Assembly (NCBI GenBank): GCA_028692715.1
Contig: JAQUWU010000001.1
Location: 124,001 to 188,000, forward strand
Direction: 5' to 3'
DNA: 64,000 nt
Source: Paludibacter sp.
GTDB lineage: Bacteria > Bacteroidota > Bacteroidia > Bacteroidales > Paludibacteraceae
The first letter of the stretch is position 1. Every line of letters starts with the position of its first letter. The position numbers were made by a program, and so were the translations under genes. Positions 28,683 to 37,624 of the stretch are shown here, one piece after another. Below the pieces are notes generated by a model. That model made no database searches, had not been told where the DNA came from, and worked only from the letters and a program-made list of their open reading frames with translations.

Positions 28683-29795
28683 TTATTGTATTTGCAAATT
28701 ATTTATAACATTTTTTAGTATGTTAAGCATTTTATTCTCAAATTTGTCGATTGTAAACTCATTTGCAAACTTATTTCGTCCGGCTTTTCCCATTTTTAAT
28801 CTAAGCTCTTTATTGTTGATTAAAATTTCTAATTTTTCAGCTAAAATATTTCCATTTGACATTGGAATAAGAAATCCGGTATTACCTTCTTCAACAATAT
28901 CAGGTATTCCACCTTCAATTGTAGATATTACAGGCAAAGAAAATTGCATAGCTTCCAGCAGTACGAGCGGAAAGCAATCGTTTAAAGTCGGGTGAACAAA
29001 AATATCTGATTCTTTAAAAATTTGTTCCTTTTCTTTTCCAAACTTTTTTCCTATATATTCAACACAGTCATTAAGTTTCAGACGATCAATTTCATCCTGA
29101 AACTGTTTTGTATTTACATCCCCTTCGCCTCCTACAAATGTGCAATTAAAATGAATGTTTTGTTCCTTCAGTCTTTTGCAAGCTTCAAGTAAAACGAAAA
29201 TTCCTTTTGCCACTAACAAATTAGATAAAAACAATAGCTGTATTGTATCGGTTTTATTTTCTGTAAAATCTATTGATCCTGAATCGGTTATACCGTTTGG
29301 ACAAAAATACACCTGACTTTTATCGACATATTTTTTTATGTCAGGATATAAATTTTCGGATAATAAAATTACATTTGAATTGTTGAAAACCAATTTGTAT
29401 AAAAAATTATCCAACTGTTTATTCTGGTTTTCACTAACACCCTTGTTATGAAAATGATAAACAAGTTTTATGTTGAAAAGTTTAACCATTAAAGCCAGAA
29501 TAGCATCTTTGTAAAAAGGCGGACTTTTTGACGTCATGGACATATAACATAGATCAGGTCTGTTGAAAATTACATTTTTTAGCACCTGATTGAAAATTGA
29601 AATATATCGCAATAATTTAGTAATACTACCTTTCCCTATTTCATCAACAGATTTTGAAGTGCTCAAATTGATAAAAGTTGTACCAAAGTATTCATTTATT
29701 GCTTTGCTGTTTTTTATTTGCAACCCCACATTTGCCGCACCATGAACTGGCGGTGGATAATGTATGATAAATAATATTTTCTTTTTTTTTGACAT
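28683..29795 (-). CDS. Family 4 glycosyltransferase (GT-B fold)
   Basis: 370 residues. The N-terminal domain opens KKILFIIHYPPPVHGAANV, a glycine-rich acceptor loop. The nucleotide-sugar domain includes LLFLSNLLVAKGIFVLLEA, FVGGEGD, FVHPTLNDCFPLVLLEAMQ with the E-x7-E pattern, and VVIST-type VISTIEGGIPDIVEEG. Adds a sugar to the growing repeat unit in the cytoplasm. Specificity not predictable. Two bases separate it from the deacetylase gene upstream. Confidence 0.87.
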   Translation of the reverse strand: MSKKKKILFIIHYPPPVHGAANVGLQIKNSKAINEYFGTTFINLSTSKSVDEIGKGSITKLLRYISIFNQVLKNVIFNRPDLCYMSMTSKSPPFYKDAILALMVKLFNIKLVYHFHNKGVSENQNKQLDNFLYKLVFNNSNVILLSENLYPDIKKYVDKSQVYFCPNGITDSGSIDFTENKTDTIQLLFLSNLLVAKGIFVLLEACKRLKEQNIHFNCTFVGGEGDVNTKQFQDEIDRLKLNDCVEYIGKKFGKEKEQIFKESDIFVHPTLNDCFPLVLLEAMQFSLPVISTIEGGIPDIVEEGNTGFLIPMSNGNILAEKLEILINNKELRLKMGKAGRNKFANEFTIDKFENKMLNILKNVINNLQIQ

Positions 29796-29797
29796 TT

Positions 29798-30532
29798 TTA
29801 CTTAGTGTTTAATGATTTCCAACAATCGCTATTATTCATATAAATAGCATTTTTTATTTCAGAAAGCATTTTGAAAACGGTTTCTAATTCATTCCACAAA
29901 TTTTGTTCATCAATTTCCCATGAATGTCCCCACAGATGAAATACTCCACCGCTCTGCAATAACCGATTTGTATACTCTTCAGTAAGTTTTACGAAGTTTT
30001 TATTGCTATTAATAAAAAAACCATTTTGAAAAATAGGCTTTAAATACTTCCTTTTTAAACAATGTTTTGTTAACGTGATATTGCTATGATTGTATGCCTG
30101 AACAGTTGTATCCATTAGGAATGTGTTTGTTTCGTTCTTTGTCATTAACAATTTAGTAGTACGTCCAAACAAGAACCCCGCTTCACGCACAAATTCAATA
30201 TCGCGTTGGGCATATTTTCCTCCGGGGAAGCAAAAAGCTTCCACTTTTTTTAAGATTTGGTTTTCGAGCATTACTTTACACTCTTTTATTTCGTACGCAG
30301 CATCGCTATTGCCTAATGAATTAAGGTAAATGTGATTTACAGTATGACCACCAATTTCATGGTTTTTTGATAACTCTTTTAATTGTTCCACATTCATTAC
30401 TGGTTTCTCAGCGTTACGTAAAGGGACATAAAAAGTGCCCTTCAAACCGTATTTTTCGAGCAATGCAGCAAGTCGTAAATCTAATTCATGGCCATCGTCC
30501 CAGCTGGTAGTTATTATTAATTTATTTTCCAT
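29798..30532 (-). CDS. Polysaccharide deacetylase (NodB homology)
   Basis: 244 residues. Opens with LIITTSWDDGHELD (Asp12/Asp13, metal and catalytic base) and has GGHTVNH with His63 and His67, the zinc triad of CE4 esterases. CFPGGKY is motif 3. No signal peptide, so it probably removes an N-acetyl group from a cytoplasmic sugar or lipid-linked intermediate, unlike exported PgaB/IcaB enzymes. Overlaps the upstream glycosyltransferase gene by 16 bases. Confidence 0.85.
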   Translation of the reverse strand: MENKLIITTSWDDGHELDLRLAALLEKYGLKGTFYVPLRNAEKPVMNVEQLKELSKNHEIGGHTVNHIYLNSLGNSDAAYEIKECKVMLENQILKKVEAFCFPGGKYAQRDIEFVREAGFLFGRTTKLLMTKNETNTFLMDTTVQAYNHSNITLTKHCLKRKYLKPIFQNGFFINSNKNFVKLTEEYTNRLLQSGGVFHLWGHSWEIDEQNLWNELETVFKMLSEIKNAIYMNNSDCWKSLNTK

Positions 30533-31434
30533 TTCAATTGTGCTATTTTGTTTCGCAGGCGCGTCTTAAATGAATAATGTTTGTAAAACTGCTTTGTAAT
30601 ATTTTTGTCCGGCTTAACCAGTTCTTTAAATACAAACTCTGTTTGGTTTGAATCATCCAGTGTTGTATCATAAGCGTCTGTTTTAAGACTGGTATGAGTT
30701 GCTTCAGAACTAAATCCGTCATAAGACACTTTTGATTTCACAGGAAATACGTCTAAATAATCATATTTAAAATGGTGATAATCAAATCGAATTGCCCATG
30801 AATCAATTTTCCCATTCATTTGACGATATAACATATTTGCTAAATCACTGCCTCCACGGGAAAATTTAATTTGTTTCAAAATATCCCATTTGTATAATTT
30901 GTAGTCTTTCATCTCCCAATCAATTTCTACCCAGCGATCTTTCCAGATAGCCCATCCCCAAGACGAAAACCTATATGAAAATGCCACGTCATATTTATAA
31001 CCGGCAGGATATTTTAAATCAAAGGCGTAACCTGAAATATTGAGAATTCGCTTTTCATTTTCGTAATAATTTAGTGCTTCGTTCATAAACGCCAGAAAAT
31101 TTGTTGAAAAGATCAAATCATCTTCCAATACTATTACTTTACCAAACTTATTCACAATTTCGGATACTCCGGATATGATAGAATTTGCAAGTCCTTTATT
31201 GGTTTTACTTTCAATTACAGTGACTTTTTTAAAGCCATTTATTGTATGAATATATTCGCGTACAGCACAAACAGCATCCTGAGTTTTTTTGTTTTTTTCT
31301 CCATCGGAGAATATAAATAACTGACTTTCTGTAGCCAGCTTATTTCGCTGCAAAGATTCAATTGTCTGTTTTGTTTCTTGTAGACGTGAATATACAAAAA
31401 GACATATGGGAGCTAACGAATTATTTTTAAGCAT
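30517..31434 (-). CDS. Glycosyltransferase (GT2/GT-A type)
   Basis: 305 residues. PICLFVYSRLQETKQTIESL, FIFSDGEKNKK, NKGLANSIISG and VIVLEDDLIFSTNFLAFMNEAL give the GT-A nucleotide-binding strand, acceptor loop and a DxD-like EDD. A WAIWKDRW segment lies near 165. The family resembles sugar transferases of capsule clusters with a GNT-I-like core. Soluble, cytoplasmic. Linkage unknown. Confidence 0.8.
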   Translation of the reverse strand: MLKNNSLAPICLFVYSRLQETKQTIESLQRNKLATESQLFIFSDGEKNKKTQDAVCAVREYIHTINGFKKVTVIESKTNKGLANSIISGVSEIVNKFGKVIVLEDDLIFSTNFLAFMNEALNYYENEKRILNISGYAFDLKYPAGYKYDVAFSYRFSSWGWAIWKDRWVEIDWEMKDYKLYKWDILKQIKFSRGGSDLANMLYRQMNGKIDSWAIRFDYHHFKYDYLDVFPVKSKVSYDGFSSEATHTSLKTDAYDTTLDDSNQTEFVFKELVKPDKNITKQFYKHYSFKTRLRNKIAQLKWKIN

Positions 31435-31440
31435 ATAATT

Positions 31441-32463
31441 TTAATGTGCTGTTGATTGTTTTATTCTAATATTTTTAATTTTTTTTCGTACCGGGTCAAG
31501 AAATAGAGGTTGCTTACAATTGTTTATTAAATGATTTAAAGAGACCTTGATTCTTTCTGTAATATAACCGAGTGAATAATTTCGATATACATAATATGAA
31601 TACAAATCGTGCGAATCAGCCATCATTCTCCTTTTAAATTCAGTTCTTCCCCAGAGAAAATGAAAATTCGTCCATTTGTTTTCAATTGCGTAATTAATCA
31701 TATTATTGGTACAAACCTCACCTACATTATAGGATTGATAATTTTCATCAAAAGAAATCACTTGCATATAAATGTCTTTATTGATTAAAGTGCCGATAGA
31801 TCCGGCCACCATTTCACCATCGAGCTCTAAGGTGCTTACACAACCGTAATGCTTACAATACTTATAAATACTGTTTTCATATTCATCATTAATACCGGAT
31901 ATTTTCCCTTTAGATTTCATCCTGCATCGGTTAAATTGAACTATTTTATCCACAACATTTCCATCAATTTCTTTTCCAAATTTAACGGTAAATACAACGC
32001 TTTTAAAGTCTGCAGCTAATTTCCTCTGTCGTGCTTTTGCATTTTTACGTTTTTTTTGACCAAGATCCGTAAGGTATTGATCTACAGTATCAGGTAATTT
32101 CAAAATCTGATTATCAGATTTAAATATCAATATCGATCTTTTTAGTTGATATTCAGTATACGAAGCATCAATTTTGATTTTCTTTAATTTAGTAAATTGA
32201 TTGAAAATTAACTTCGTAAAATCTTCGATAAGTTTTTGATCCATCGAAACAAGAGAATTAAAACAATAGGCAGTATGACCGAAAATTCCAAATACTATCA
32301 AATCGCTTAATTCATTGTCCGTTTTTACAAGTATGTAGTTTATATCGTGAGCAGGGTAATACACTTGAATATATCGACAGGTGGTAAGAAATGAATGATA
32401 TTTTTCTATAAGAAATGATTCATATTCCGTCGGTAATCCTTTCTGTATTTCACTCAAAATCAT
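31441..32463 (-). CDS. FemAB/GNAT-like acyltransferase, copy 1
   Basis: 340 residues. The central region KKRKNAKARQRKLAADF and later GEMVAGSIGTLINKDIYMQVISFDENYQSYNVGEVC and NFHFLWGRTEFKRRM are typical of the GNAT_6/FemAB-like proteins found in polysaccharide clusters (acyl-CoA or aminoacyl donor, amino-sugar acceptor). A likely role is N-acylation of the amino group freed by a deacetylase or aminotransferase. The neighbour at 32535 is a paralogue with the same length and motif order. Confidence 0.72.
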   Translation of the reverse strand: MILSEIQKGLPTEYESFLIEKYHSFLTTCRYIQVYYPAHDINYILVKTDNELSDLIVFGIFGHTAYCFNSLVSMDQKLIEDFTKLIFNQFTKLKKIKIDASYTEYQLKRSILIFKSDNQILKLPDTVDQYLTDLGQKKRKNAKARQRKLAADFKSVVFTVKFGKEIDGNVVDKIVQFNRCRMKSKGKISGINDEYENSIYKYCKHYGCVSTLELDGEMVAGSIGTLINKDIYMQVISFDENYQSYNVGEVCTNNMINYAIENKWTNFHFLWGRTEFKRRMMADSHDLYSYYVYRNYSLGYITERIKVSLNHLINNCKQPLFLDPVRKKIKNIRIKQSTAH

Positions 32464-32534
32464 TTTTTTTAGTTTTTAGTTTATTATTCAGGTTGCTTCT
32501 TTGTAGATAAACTGTTAATTGTCAGTTTGATTCT

Positions 32535-33557
32535 CTATCTATTTTTATTTTTTCTGAAACCTTTTATTGCATCACGCAGTGGTTTTGCATATTTTGACTG
32601 CCTTACAGCAAGTAGAAATCTTGATAAACCAGCTTTAAATTTACTTACAAAAAATCCAAACGAATAGGATTTATAAAAAATATAAGAAGATATTAATTTT
32701 TGATTTGCGCCTAATCTTACTTTATAATCATTATCACCCCATAAAAAATGAAACGTTTTCATTTTCATGTCAATAGCTTCCTGCACTGAAAATATTATGC
32801 ATAATTGTCCAGGATTATATTTTGAAAAATCATTGTCATGAGCAATCATAAAGAGAAAAAATCTATCATTTAAAAGATACGAAATACTTCCTGCAATAAT
32901 GACTCCATCGAGCTCAATATAACTTACTTGACCATAAAACTGCGAGTATTTATAAAAGTCAATAGCATCCTTTTCATCTTTTCCGGGTATAATTCCCTTC
33001 GATTTCATTCTCCTATAACTCAACTGAACAATTTTATCAATGAGTTCCTTTTTAATTTCAATTCCTGTTTTTTTTACAAAACGGGTATTAGGATAATCTC
33101 GTAATAATTTTGATTTATAGTTCTTTAGATGTCTGCGGGTTGTTGTTCCAATGTTTGAATAATAATCATCCATTTTGGCAGGCAAATTCAAAATATAATC
33201 ATTCGCAGTTGAAGCTAAAAATGATTTTTTCAAATTATAGCTAAGGTAAGATGCAGCGTATTTTATTATATTTAAGGTTGGAAAATTACTGAAAATGCTT
33301 TCTGCAAACTGTTTAATTACATCCTGATCGATGCTTACAAGTGAATTGTAACAATTGCAACTATTCTCTTTGATGCCATAAATGAAAATTTCATTTATAT
33401 TATCACCCTCTTTAACCAAGGTATAGTGATAATCATCATTGGGAAAATAGATTTTAATATATTGACAGGTAGTAATAAATGATTTGTATCTTTCAATTAT
33501 AAACTCTTCATAATCTATTGGCAATCCACTAAAATGTTCGAATGAAAATTTATTCAT
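32535..33557 (-). CDS. FemAB/GNAT-like acyltransferase, copy 2
   Basis: 340 residues, paralogous to the gene at 31441: shared GLPxDYEEFIIERYKSFITTC start, RRHLKNYKSKLL middle, ELDGVIIAGSISYLLNDRFFLFMIAHDNDFSKYNPGQLC and FHFLWGDNDYKVRLGA. Divergence is high enough to suggest different substrates, not a recent copy. It precedes copy 1 in the transcript with a 71-base gap. Function inferred from family resemblance only. Confidence 0.72.
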   Translation of the reverse strand: MNKFSFEHFSGLPIDYEEFIIERYKSFITTCQYIKIYFPNDDYHYTLVKEGDNINEIFIYGIKENSCNCYNSLVSIDQDVIKQFAESIFSNFPTLNIIKYAASYLSYNLKKSFLASTANDYILNLPAKMDDYYSNIGTTTRRHLKNYKSKLLRDYPNTRFVKKTGIEIKKELIDKIVQLSYRRMKSKGIIPGKDEKDAIDFYKYSQFYGQVSYIELDGVIIAGSISYLLNDRFFLFMIAHDNDFSKYNPGQLCIIFSVQEAIDMKMKTFHFLWGDNDYKVRLGANQKLISSYIFYKSYSFGFFVSKFKAGLSRFLLAVRQSKYAKPLRDAIKGFRKNKNR

Positions 33558-33787
33558 GTCCTATTGAAATTATTGAAGAGAATTGCATTGAACTTAATCT
33601 CTAAATTATCGTTTTTTATTCTTTTATCGATTATGTTTCTTTATAATCACTTGTAGTTTAGTTTGTTCAGCTTTTGTAATTTTTAAACTTTAAATATTCC
33701 TTAATAACACGAGATTCATCACTAAAGTTGTGTTTTTAATGTGAAATTAAGTTAATATAAAAATATGCGAATAATCAGCTATGGCGA

Positions 33788-34912
33788 TTATGATGTCAGA
33801 CAGGAAATAATCCCGTTTTTAAAATTTTGAACCATTGCATCTACCGTTAACTTTTCTGTTGAAACTTTACAACCCTCAATTAATTTTAAATAGCTTTTGT
33901 CTCTAATTGATTTTATCACTGTTTGATAATAATCTTCTAAATTATCGTTTGATATTAAGCCATTTACGCCATTCTCAAGATATTCAATTTCCGGACCGTG
34001 ATGTGGATTTGATGTTGAGATTGTAGGTGTTTCCAGCGCAAAAGAATCGACAACACCCAGACCAACATAAAAGGGCAGTAATTGTATCTGCGCAATTTTG
34101 AAATACTTTACCCTGTCGTAACCAAATTTTGGCCCTACATAATGAATCCATTTATTATCATCAGCTACTTTCGCTATTTTTTCGGCCTCTGTTCCCGATC
34201 CAATAAAAATCATATTAAAATCAGCAATCTCTCTTCTTAATCTATAACAAGTTTCGAGAATAAAATCGAAGTTTTTTTCAGGATACATTGCTCCGCAATA
34301 TATAGCTGTAAACCCATTCTCGGGTATGCCAAGTTCAATTTTCAATTTGTTTGAATCAACATCTTTTATTTGTAAATAATGATTTCGAAGTCCTTTGGTA
34401 TCAATCGTATTTTGCAATACAGTAATTTTTTCTTCGGGAAAATTCTTTGATTTCAAAAACTGTTTTGTTCCTTTCGTGTATCCAAACCACCAGTCACATT
34501 TATCTATAAAAAGATATTTGAATCTGTTTTTCAGACTATTGGGATCGTCCTGTAGATTTCGACCATGTCCCCAAAAAGCCAGTTTTCGTTTTGCGAAAAG
34601 TCGCTGAAACATTAAGACATAATTTATCAACAATTTGTTTTCACTATCGACAACAACCAAATCTTTATTCTTTACATATTTCAAACAGGGTTGCCAGGTA
34701 AGATCGGTTTTCCCGATATTTATGGTTTTATTCGGTACAAATGTTGCCCAATCTATGTCAATTTCATCTTTAATTGCTTTTTTTTCATTTCCACCTTTTC
34801 CATAGATTAATTCGAGCTCAATATCGTCTTTATTCAGTTCTTTTTTCAGTAAATCGAAAAAAATACGACGGTATTGAATGAGAGACCTATTTAAAATAAC
34901 GACTTTGTACAT
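33788..34912 (-). CDS. Family 4 glycosyltransferase
   Basis: 374 residues, GT-B fold. The second domain holds FTAIYCGAMYPEKNFDFILETC, FIGSGTEAEKI, WIHYVGPKFGYDRVKYFKIA and LLPFYVGLGVVDSFALETPT, where an E/D-rich loop replaces the standard E-x7-E. GHGRNLQDDPNS in domain 1 is typical of a subgroup in capsule loci. The 230-base gap upstream of copy 2 and the 253-base gap before it contain no gene. Confidence 0.82.
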   Translation of the reverse strand: MYKVVILNRSLIQYRRIFFDLLKKELNKDDIELELIYGKGGNEKKAIKDEIDIDWATFVPNKTINIGKTDLTWQPCLKYVKNKDLVVVDSENKLLINYVLMFQRLFAKRKLAFWGHGRNLQDDPNSLKNRFKYLFIDKCDWWFGYTKGTKQFLKSKNFPEEKITVLQNTIDTKGLRNHYLQIKDVDSNKLKIELGIPENGFTAIYCGAMYPEKNFDFILETCYRLRREIADFNMIFIGSGTEAEKIAKVADDNKWIHYVGPKFGYDRVKYFKIAQIQLLPFYVGLGVVDSFALETPTISTSNPHHGPEIEYLENGVNGLISNDNLEDYYQTVIKSIRDKSYLKLIEGCKVSTEKLTVDAMVQNFKNGIISCLTS

Positions 34913-34989
34913 AGTGTGAATTTAATTTATTACATATAAGTACATGACAAAAATTTATATACAAATGATATATAGAGAAATAGAACCTA

Positions 34990-35047
34990 CCTGCAGCAGG
35001 CAGGCGCTATTTATACTGATAAAACGGACTTGCCTGCGGCAGGCAGG
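34990..35047. repeat. Pair of CCTGCNGCAGGCAGG repeats
   Basis: Two direct copies, 34990-35004 (middle base A) and 35033-35047 (middle base G), begin 43 bases apart in the gap between the GT4 and YdjC genes. They are strikingly GC-rich for this window and palindromic at the core, and the second can extend to a longer hairpin. A shorter relative is at 690-700. Confidence 0.65.
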
Positions 35048-35165
35048 TTTAAAACGGATTAAAATATCGGGAAACCGATATGATTTTAGGGTTGCAACTA
35101 AATCTTATCTTGCTAGCAAGATTAAATCTGAAACAAATCCGCATTTTAAAGTGAAATTATCAGCT

Positions 35166-35981
35166 TTAATCAGCTAAGTCTGTGTAAATCTGCGTTCTAT
35201 TTTCTTCATGTACAAATTTATTACATTTCATTTGACTATACGATGTCAATTTATAATGTTGAATGATTTCAGGCAAAACTTCACTCAAATTCTCTTTGGC
35301 ATACACATCATGAATCTGGTTGTCAATAATTTCGCCCGGATGAATCATAAGTTCAGTAATTGAATCTTCTGCTATTCTTTTGTTGTAATTTGCCAAATCG
35401 GAAGTGCTCCCAAAATAATCAGTTGCCACAAAACCTTTGTTTTTCAAAACTGAATTATAAGTATTACGGTACAATTTCTTTATATATGCTGTTTTACCTA
35501 AATTATTAGTTAACCGCAAGAACGGAATTTTTTCAATCTTTAAAGTGTTAATAATAACTGAAAAAAGTCCGGGTTCTTCGTGTATGTGATTGTGGGAATC
35601 GGCATGTGAAATGGGAATCCCAAATTTTCTACAAAGTTGAATCTGGCTTGTAATTTCTTCGTGAACAGCTAGTTTTTCCGATTTTGTAAGCTGATAAATT
35701 CGTTTCGTTTTTTTATTGTTAAACAATCCATTTGCGTCACAAAACAGACTTTCATTTCTAATCTTTTTGGTCAGCGGTACTCCTTCCGTTAAATTTAAAT
35801 GAATGCCAATATTTTCAATTCTTTTTAGTGAGATAGCTAATTTTGCCGCTACTTCTGAATCTTCAAAATTTACCAACATGGTTGTATCCATACAAATATC
35901 TGAATCCATTGCCGCCATGATGGCTTCATTGACTTTTTTGTTCAACCCAAAATCATCTGCATTTATTATTAATCTATTCAT
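35166..35981 (-). CDS. YdjC/ChbG family carbohydrate deacetylase
   Basis: 271 residues. RLIINADDFGLNKKVNEAI gives the metal-binding Asp9-Asp10, His61 lies in GIHLNLTEG, and SHADSHNHIHEEPG (125-138) holds the remaining histidines. LMIHPGE near 212 is the family's late motif. Removes acetyl from N-acetyl sugars. It is the second deacetylase in the cluster. The last residues (TQIYTDLAD) are encoded by DNA that looks like a dispersed intergenic repeat, so the C-terminus may have been rewritten. Overlaps the upstream acetyltransferase gene by four bases. Confidence 0.85.
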   Translation of the reverse strand: MNRLIINADDFGLNKKVNEAIMAAMDSDICMDTTMLVNFEDSEVAAKLAISLKRIENIGIHLNLTEGVPLTKKIRNESLFCDANGLFNNKKTKRIYQLTKSEKLAVHEEITSQIQLCRKFGIPISHADSHNHIHEEPGLFSVIINTLKIEKIPFLRLTNNLGKTAYIKKLYRNTYNSVLKNKGFVATDYFGSTSDLANYNKRIAEDSITELMIHPGEIIDNQIHDVYAKENLSEVLPEIIQHYKLTSYSQMKCNKFVHEENRTQIYTDLAD

Positions 35982-36661
35982 TTTCTTTCTCTGTCCCAGT
36001 AAATATTTTCTTTCACTTTTTTTGCAGGATTTCCTGCGTAAATGGAGTTTGCTTCTACAACTCCTGTAACTACTGCACCTGTAGCGATAACAGCTCCACC
36101 GATTATCACAGCTCCTTTTAGAATTTTAGCATCAGCACCCAACCACACATGGCTTCCAATAACTACCGGTTTTGCGTTGTTGATGCGTTTATCAGAATCT
36201 TTCTGATAGATGGAATGACTATCGCCTGATCTGATTTCAATACGATGCGAAAACATGCAGTCGTTTCCGATTTTTATTGATTCTCCTTCGGTTGCGGCAA
36301 TATGTCCGCCTTCCATCGAACTTGTATTGCCAATAAAAATCTCACTTCCGTTGTCCTCTAGCCAAAGTTCCAGATTTTTTAGCGTACAGTTATTCTCAAT
36401 ATACAGCTTGCAGTTTGTTCCAATAATGGTAATCTTACAGTTTATCAATCTGTTTTTAGGGGCTATAAAAATTGAATTATTGGAACCGTTTATCTGAATC
36501 GATGTGTTTTTCAACATCGAACCTGTATATTTAATGCTGTTTTTCTTACGCCCTTTTGTTCGCAAAACAGTTCCAAAACTATAGGTAGCTGCCACAAAAT
36601 TGAGTAAAGATTCAGACGCTTTAATTGTTGTAATTAATTTGTTTTTCAGACTATTAATCAT
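35978..36661 (-). CDS. Left-handed beta-helix acyltransferase
   Basis: About 227 residues from the ATG at 36659-36661; a TTG three codons upstream is the alternative. Hexapeptide repeats run from about 70 to 205, ending VVIGSHVWLGADAKILKGAVIIGGAVIATGAVVTGVVEANSIYAGNPAKKVKENI, the classic trimeric LbH fold with CoA-binding end. RIEIRSGDSHSIYQ contains the catalytic His. Likely O-acetylates a sugar in the repeat unit. Confidence 0.85.
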   Translation of the reverse strand: MINSLKNKLITTIKASESLLNFVAATYSFGTVLRTKGRKKNSIKYTGSMLKNTSIQINGSNNSIFIAPKNRLINCKITIIGTNCKLYIENNCTLKNLELWLEDNGSEIFIGNTSSMEGGHIAATEGESIKIGNDCMFSHRIEIRSGDSHSIYQKDSDKRINNAKPVVIGSHVWLGADAKILKGAVIIGGAVIATGAVVTGVVEANSIYAGNPAKKVKENIYWDRERK

Positions 36662-36678
36662 AGTGTTCAATAATATAA

Positions 36679-37590
36679 TTACTTGTATTCACTGTATATT
36701 TTATTTCCTAATCCCGAAATACCTCCTAGACCTTCGGATAACTTAAGAATTCCCCAATATCTTTTTTTTATTGGTAACAACATAAAAATTATTCCAAGAA
36801 AACCGATTAAAATGTATATCAGACTTACAATCGTTTTTTTTACTAGTTTGAGCGATTGATTTTCCACCTTCAATATATAAGTAAAAGTTCCTGCCACACG
36901 GTAATTCCGTTTTAAAAGCCAGCTAAGTGTAGTTCGGCTCTCGGGAATCGTTTCGTAAGTAACTGCATTTGCAGCCCAGAATATTTTTGCGCCTTTTTTC
37001 AATAATTGAATTCCAAAAAATGAATCCTCAGAACCAGTGCTGTTAAACCTTTTGTCGAACCATATACCGAATTTCTGCAAAGATGTTCTTCTCATTATCA
37101 GATTTCCTGAAGCGAGGGTATAAAGTTTTTTATTGTTGGGGAAATTTTCACGGGTAAACCAGCATGAAATTTTCTCGGGTGTATTGTCCGTCATTTTTGC
37201 AAAAACAGGACCACGAGCCAGATCTGCATCATTGTTGATCATTGTTTTTATTAGTTCATTGAGCCATTCGATAGTTACAAATTCATCATCGTCGATAAAA
37301 ACGATAAAATCCGGAGATGATTCAAACCCTTTGCGAAGCATCTCATTCCTTACGTTGGAAAGTCCTTTTTCAATAAAATTATGATAGACGATACTTTTTA
37401 GTTCAGTTTTTTCAAATGTCAGATTTGATACCGCATATTCGGCAGTTTTATCAATGTCATTGTCCACCACAATAATATTGACTTCCGAAATAAGAGAAGA
37501 ATCAATACGACATTTTAGTATGCTCTGAAGTAATTCGGTGAGCATATCCGGTCTTTTGTAAGTAGGTATAGCGATAACGATTTTGTTCAT
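36679..37590 (-). CDS. Family 2 glycosyltransferase
   Basis: 303 residues from MNKIVIAIPTYKRPDML at 37590; a start six codons upstream (37608) is possible. IIVVDNDIDKTAE, GLSNVRNEML and VFIDDDEFVTIEWL (DDD metal motif) define a GT-A transferase, followed by GSEDSFFGIQLLKKGA. A C-terminal hydrophobic segment (about 255-280) probably tethers it to the membrane. Adds one sugar of the repeat unit. Confidence 0.85.
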   Translation of the reverse strand: MNKIVIAIPTYKRPDMLTELLQSILKCRIDSSLISEVNIIVVDNDIDKTAEYAVSNLTFEKTELKSIVYHNFIEKGLSNVRNEMLRKGFESSPDFIVFIDDDEFVTIEWLNELIKTMINNDADLARGPVFAKMTDNTPEKISCWFTRENFPNNKKLYTLASGNLIMRRTSLQKFGIWFDKRFNSTGSEDSFFGIQLLKKGAKIFWAANAVTYETIPESRTTLSWLLKRNYRVAGTFTYILKVENQSLKLVKKTIVSLIYILIGFLGIIFMLLPIKKRYWGILKLSEGLGGISGLGNKIYSEYK

Positions 37591-37624
37591 AAGCTTTGCA
37601 AATTTCAAACGGTGAAAATTAATT

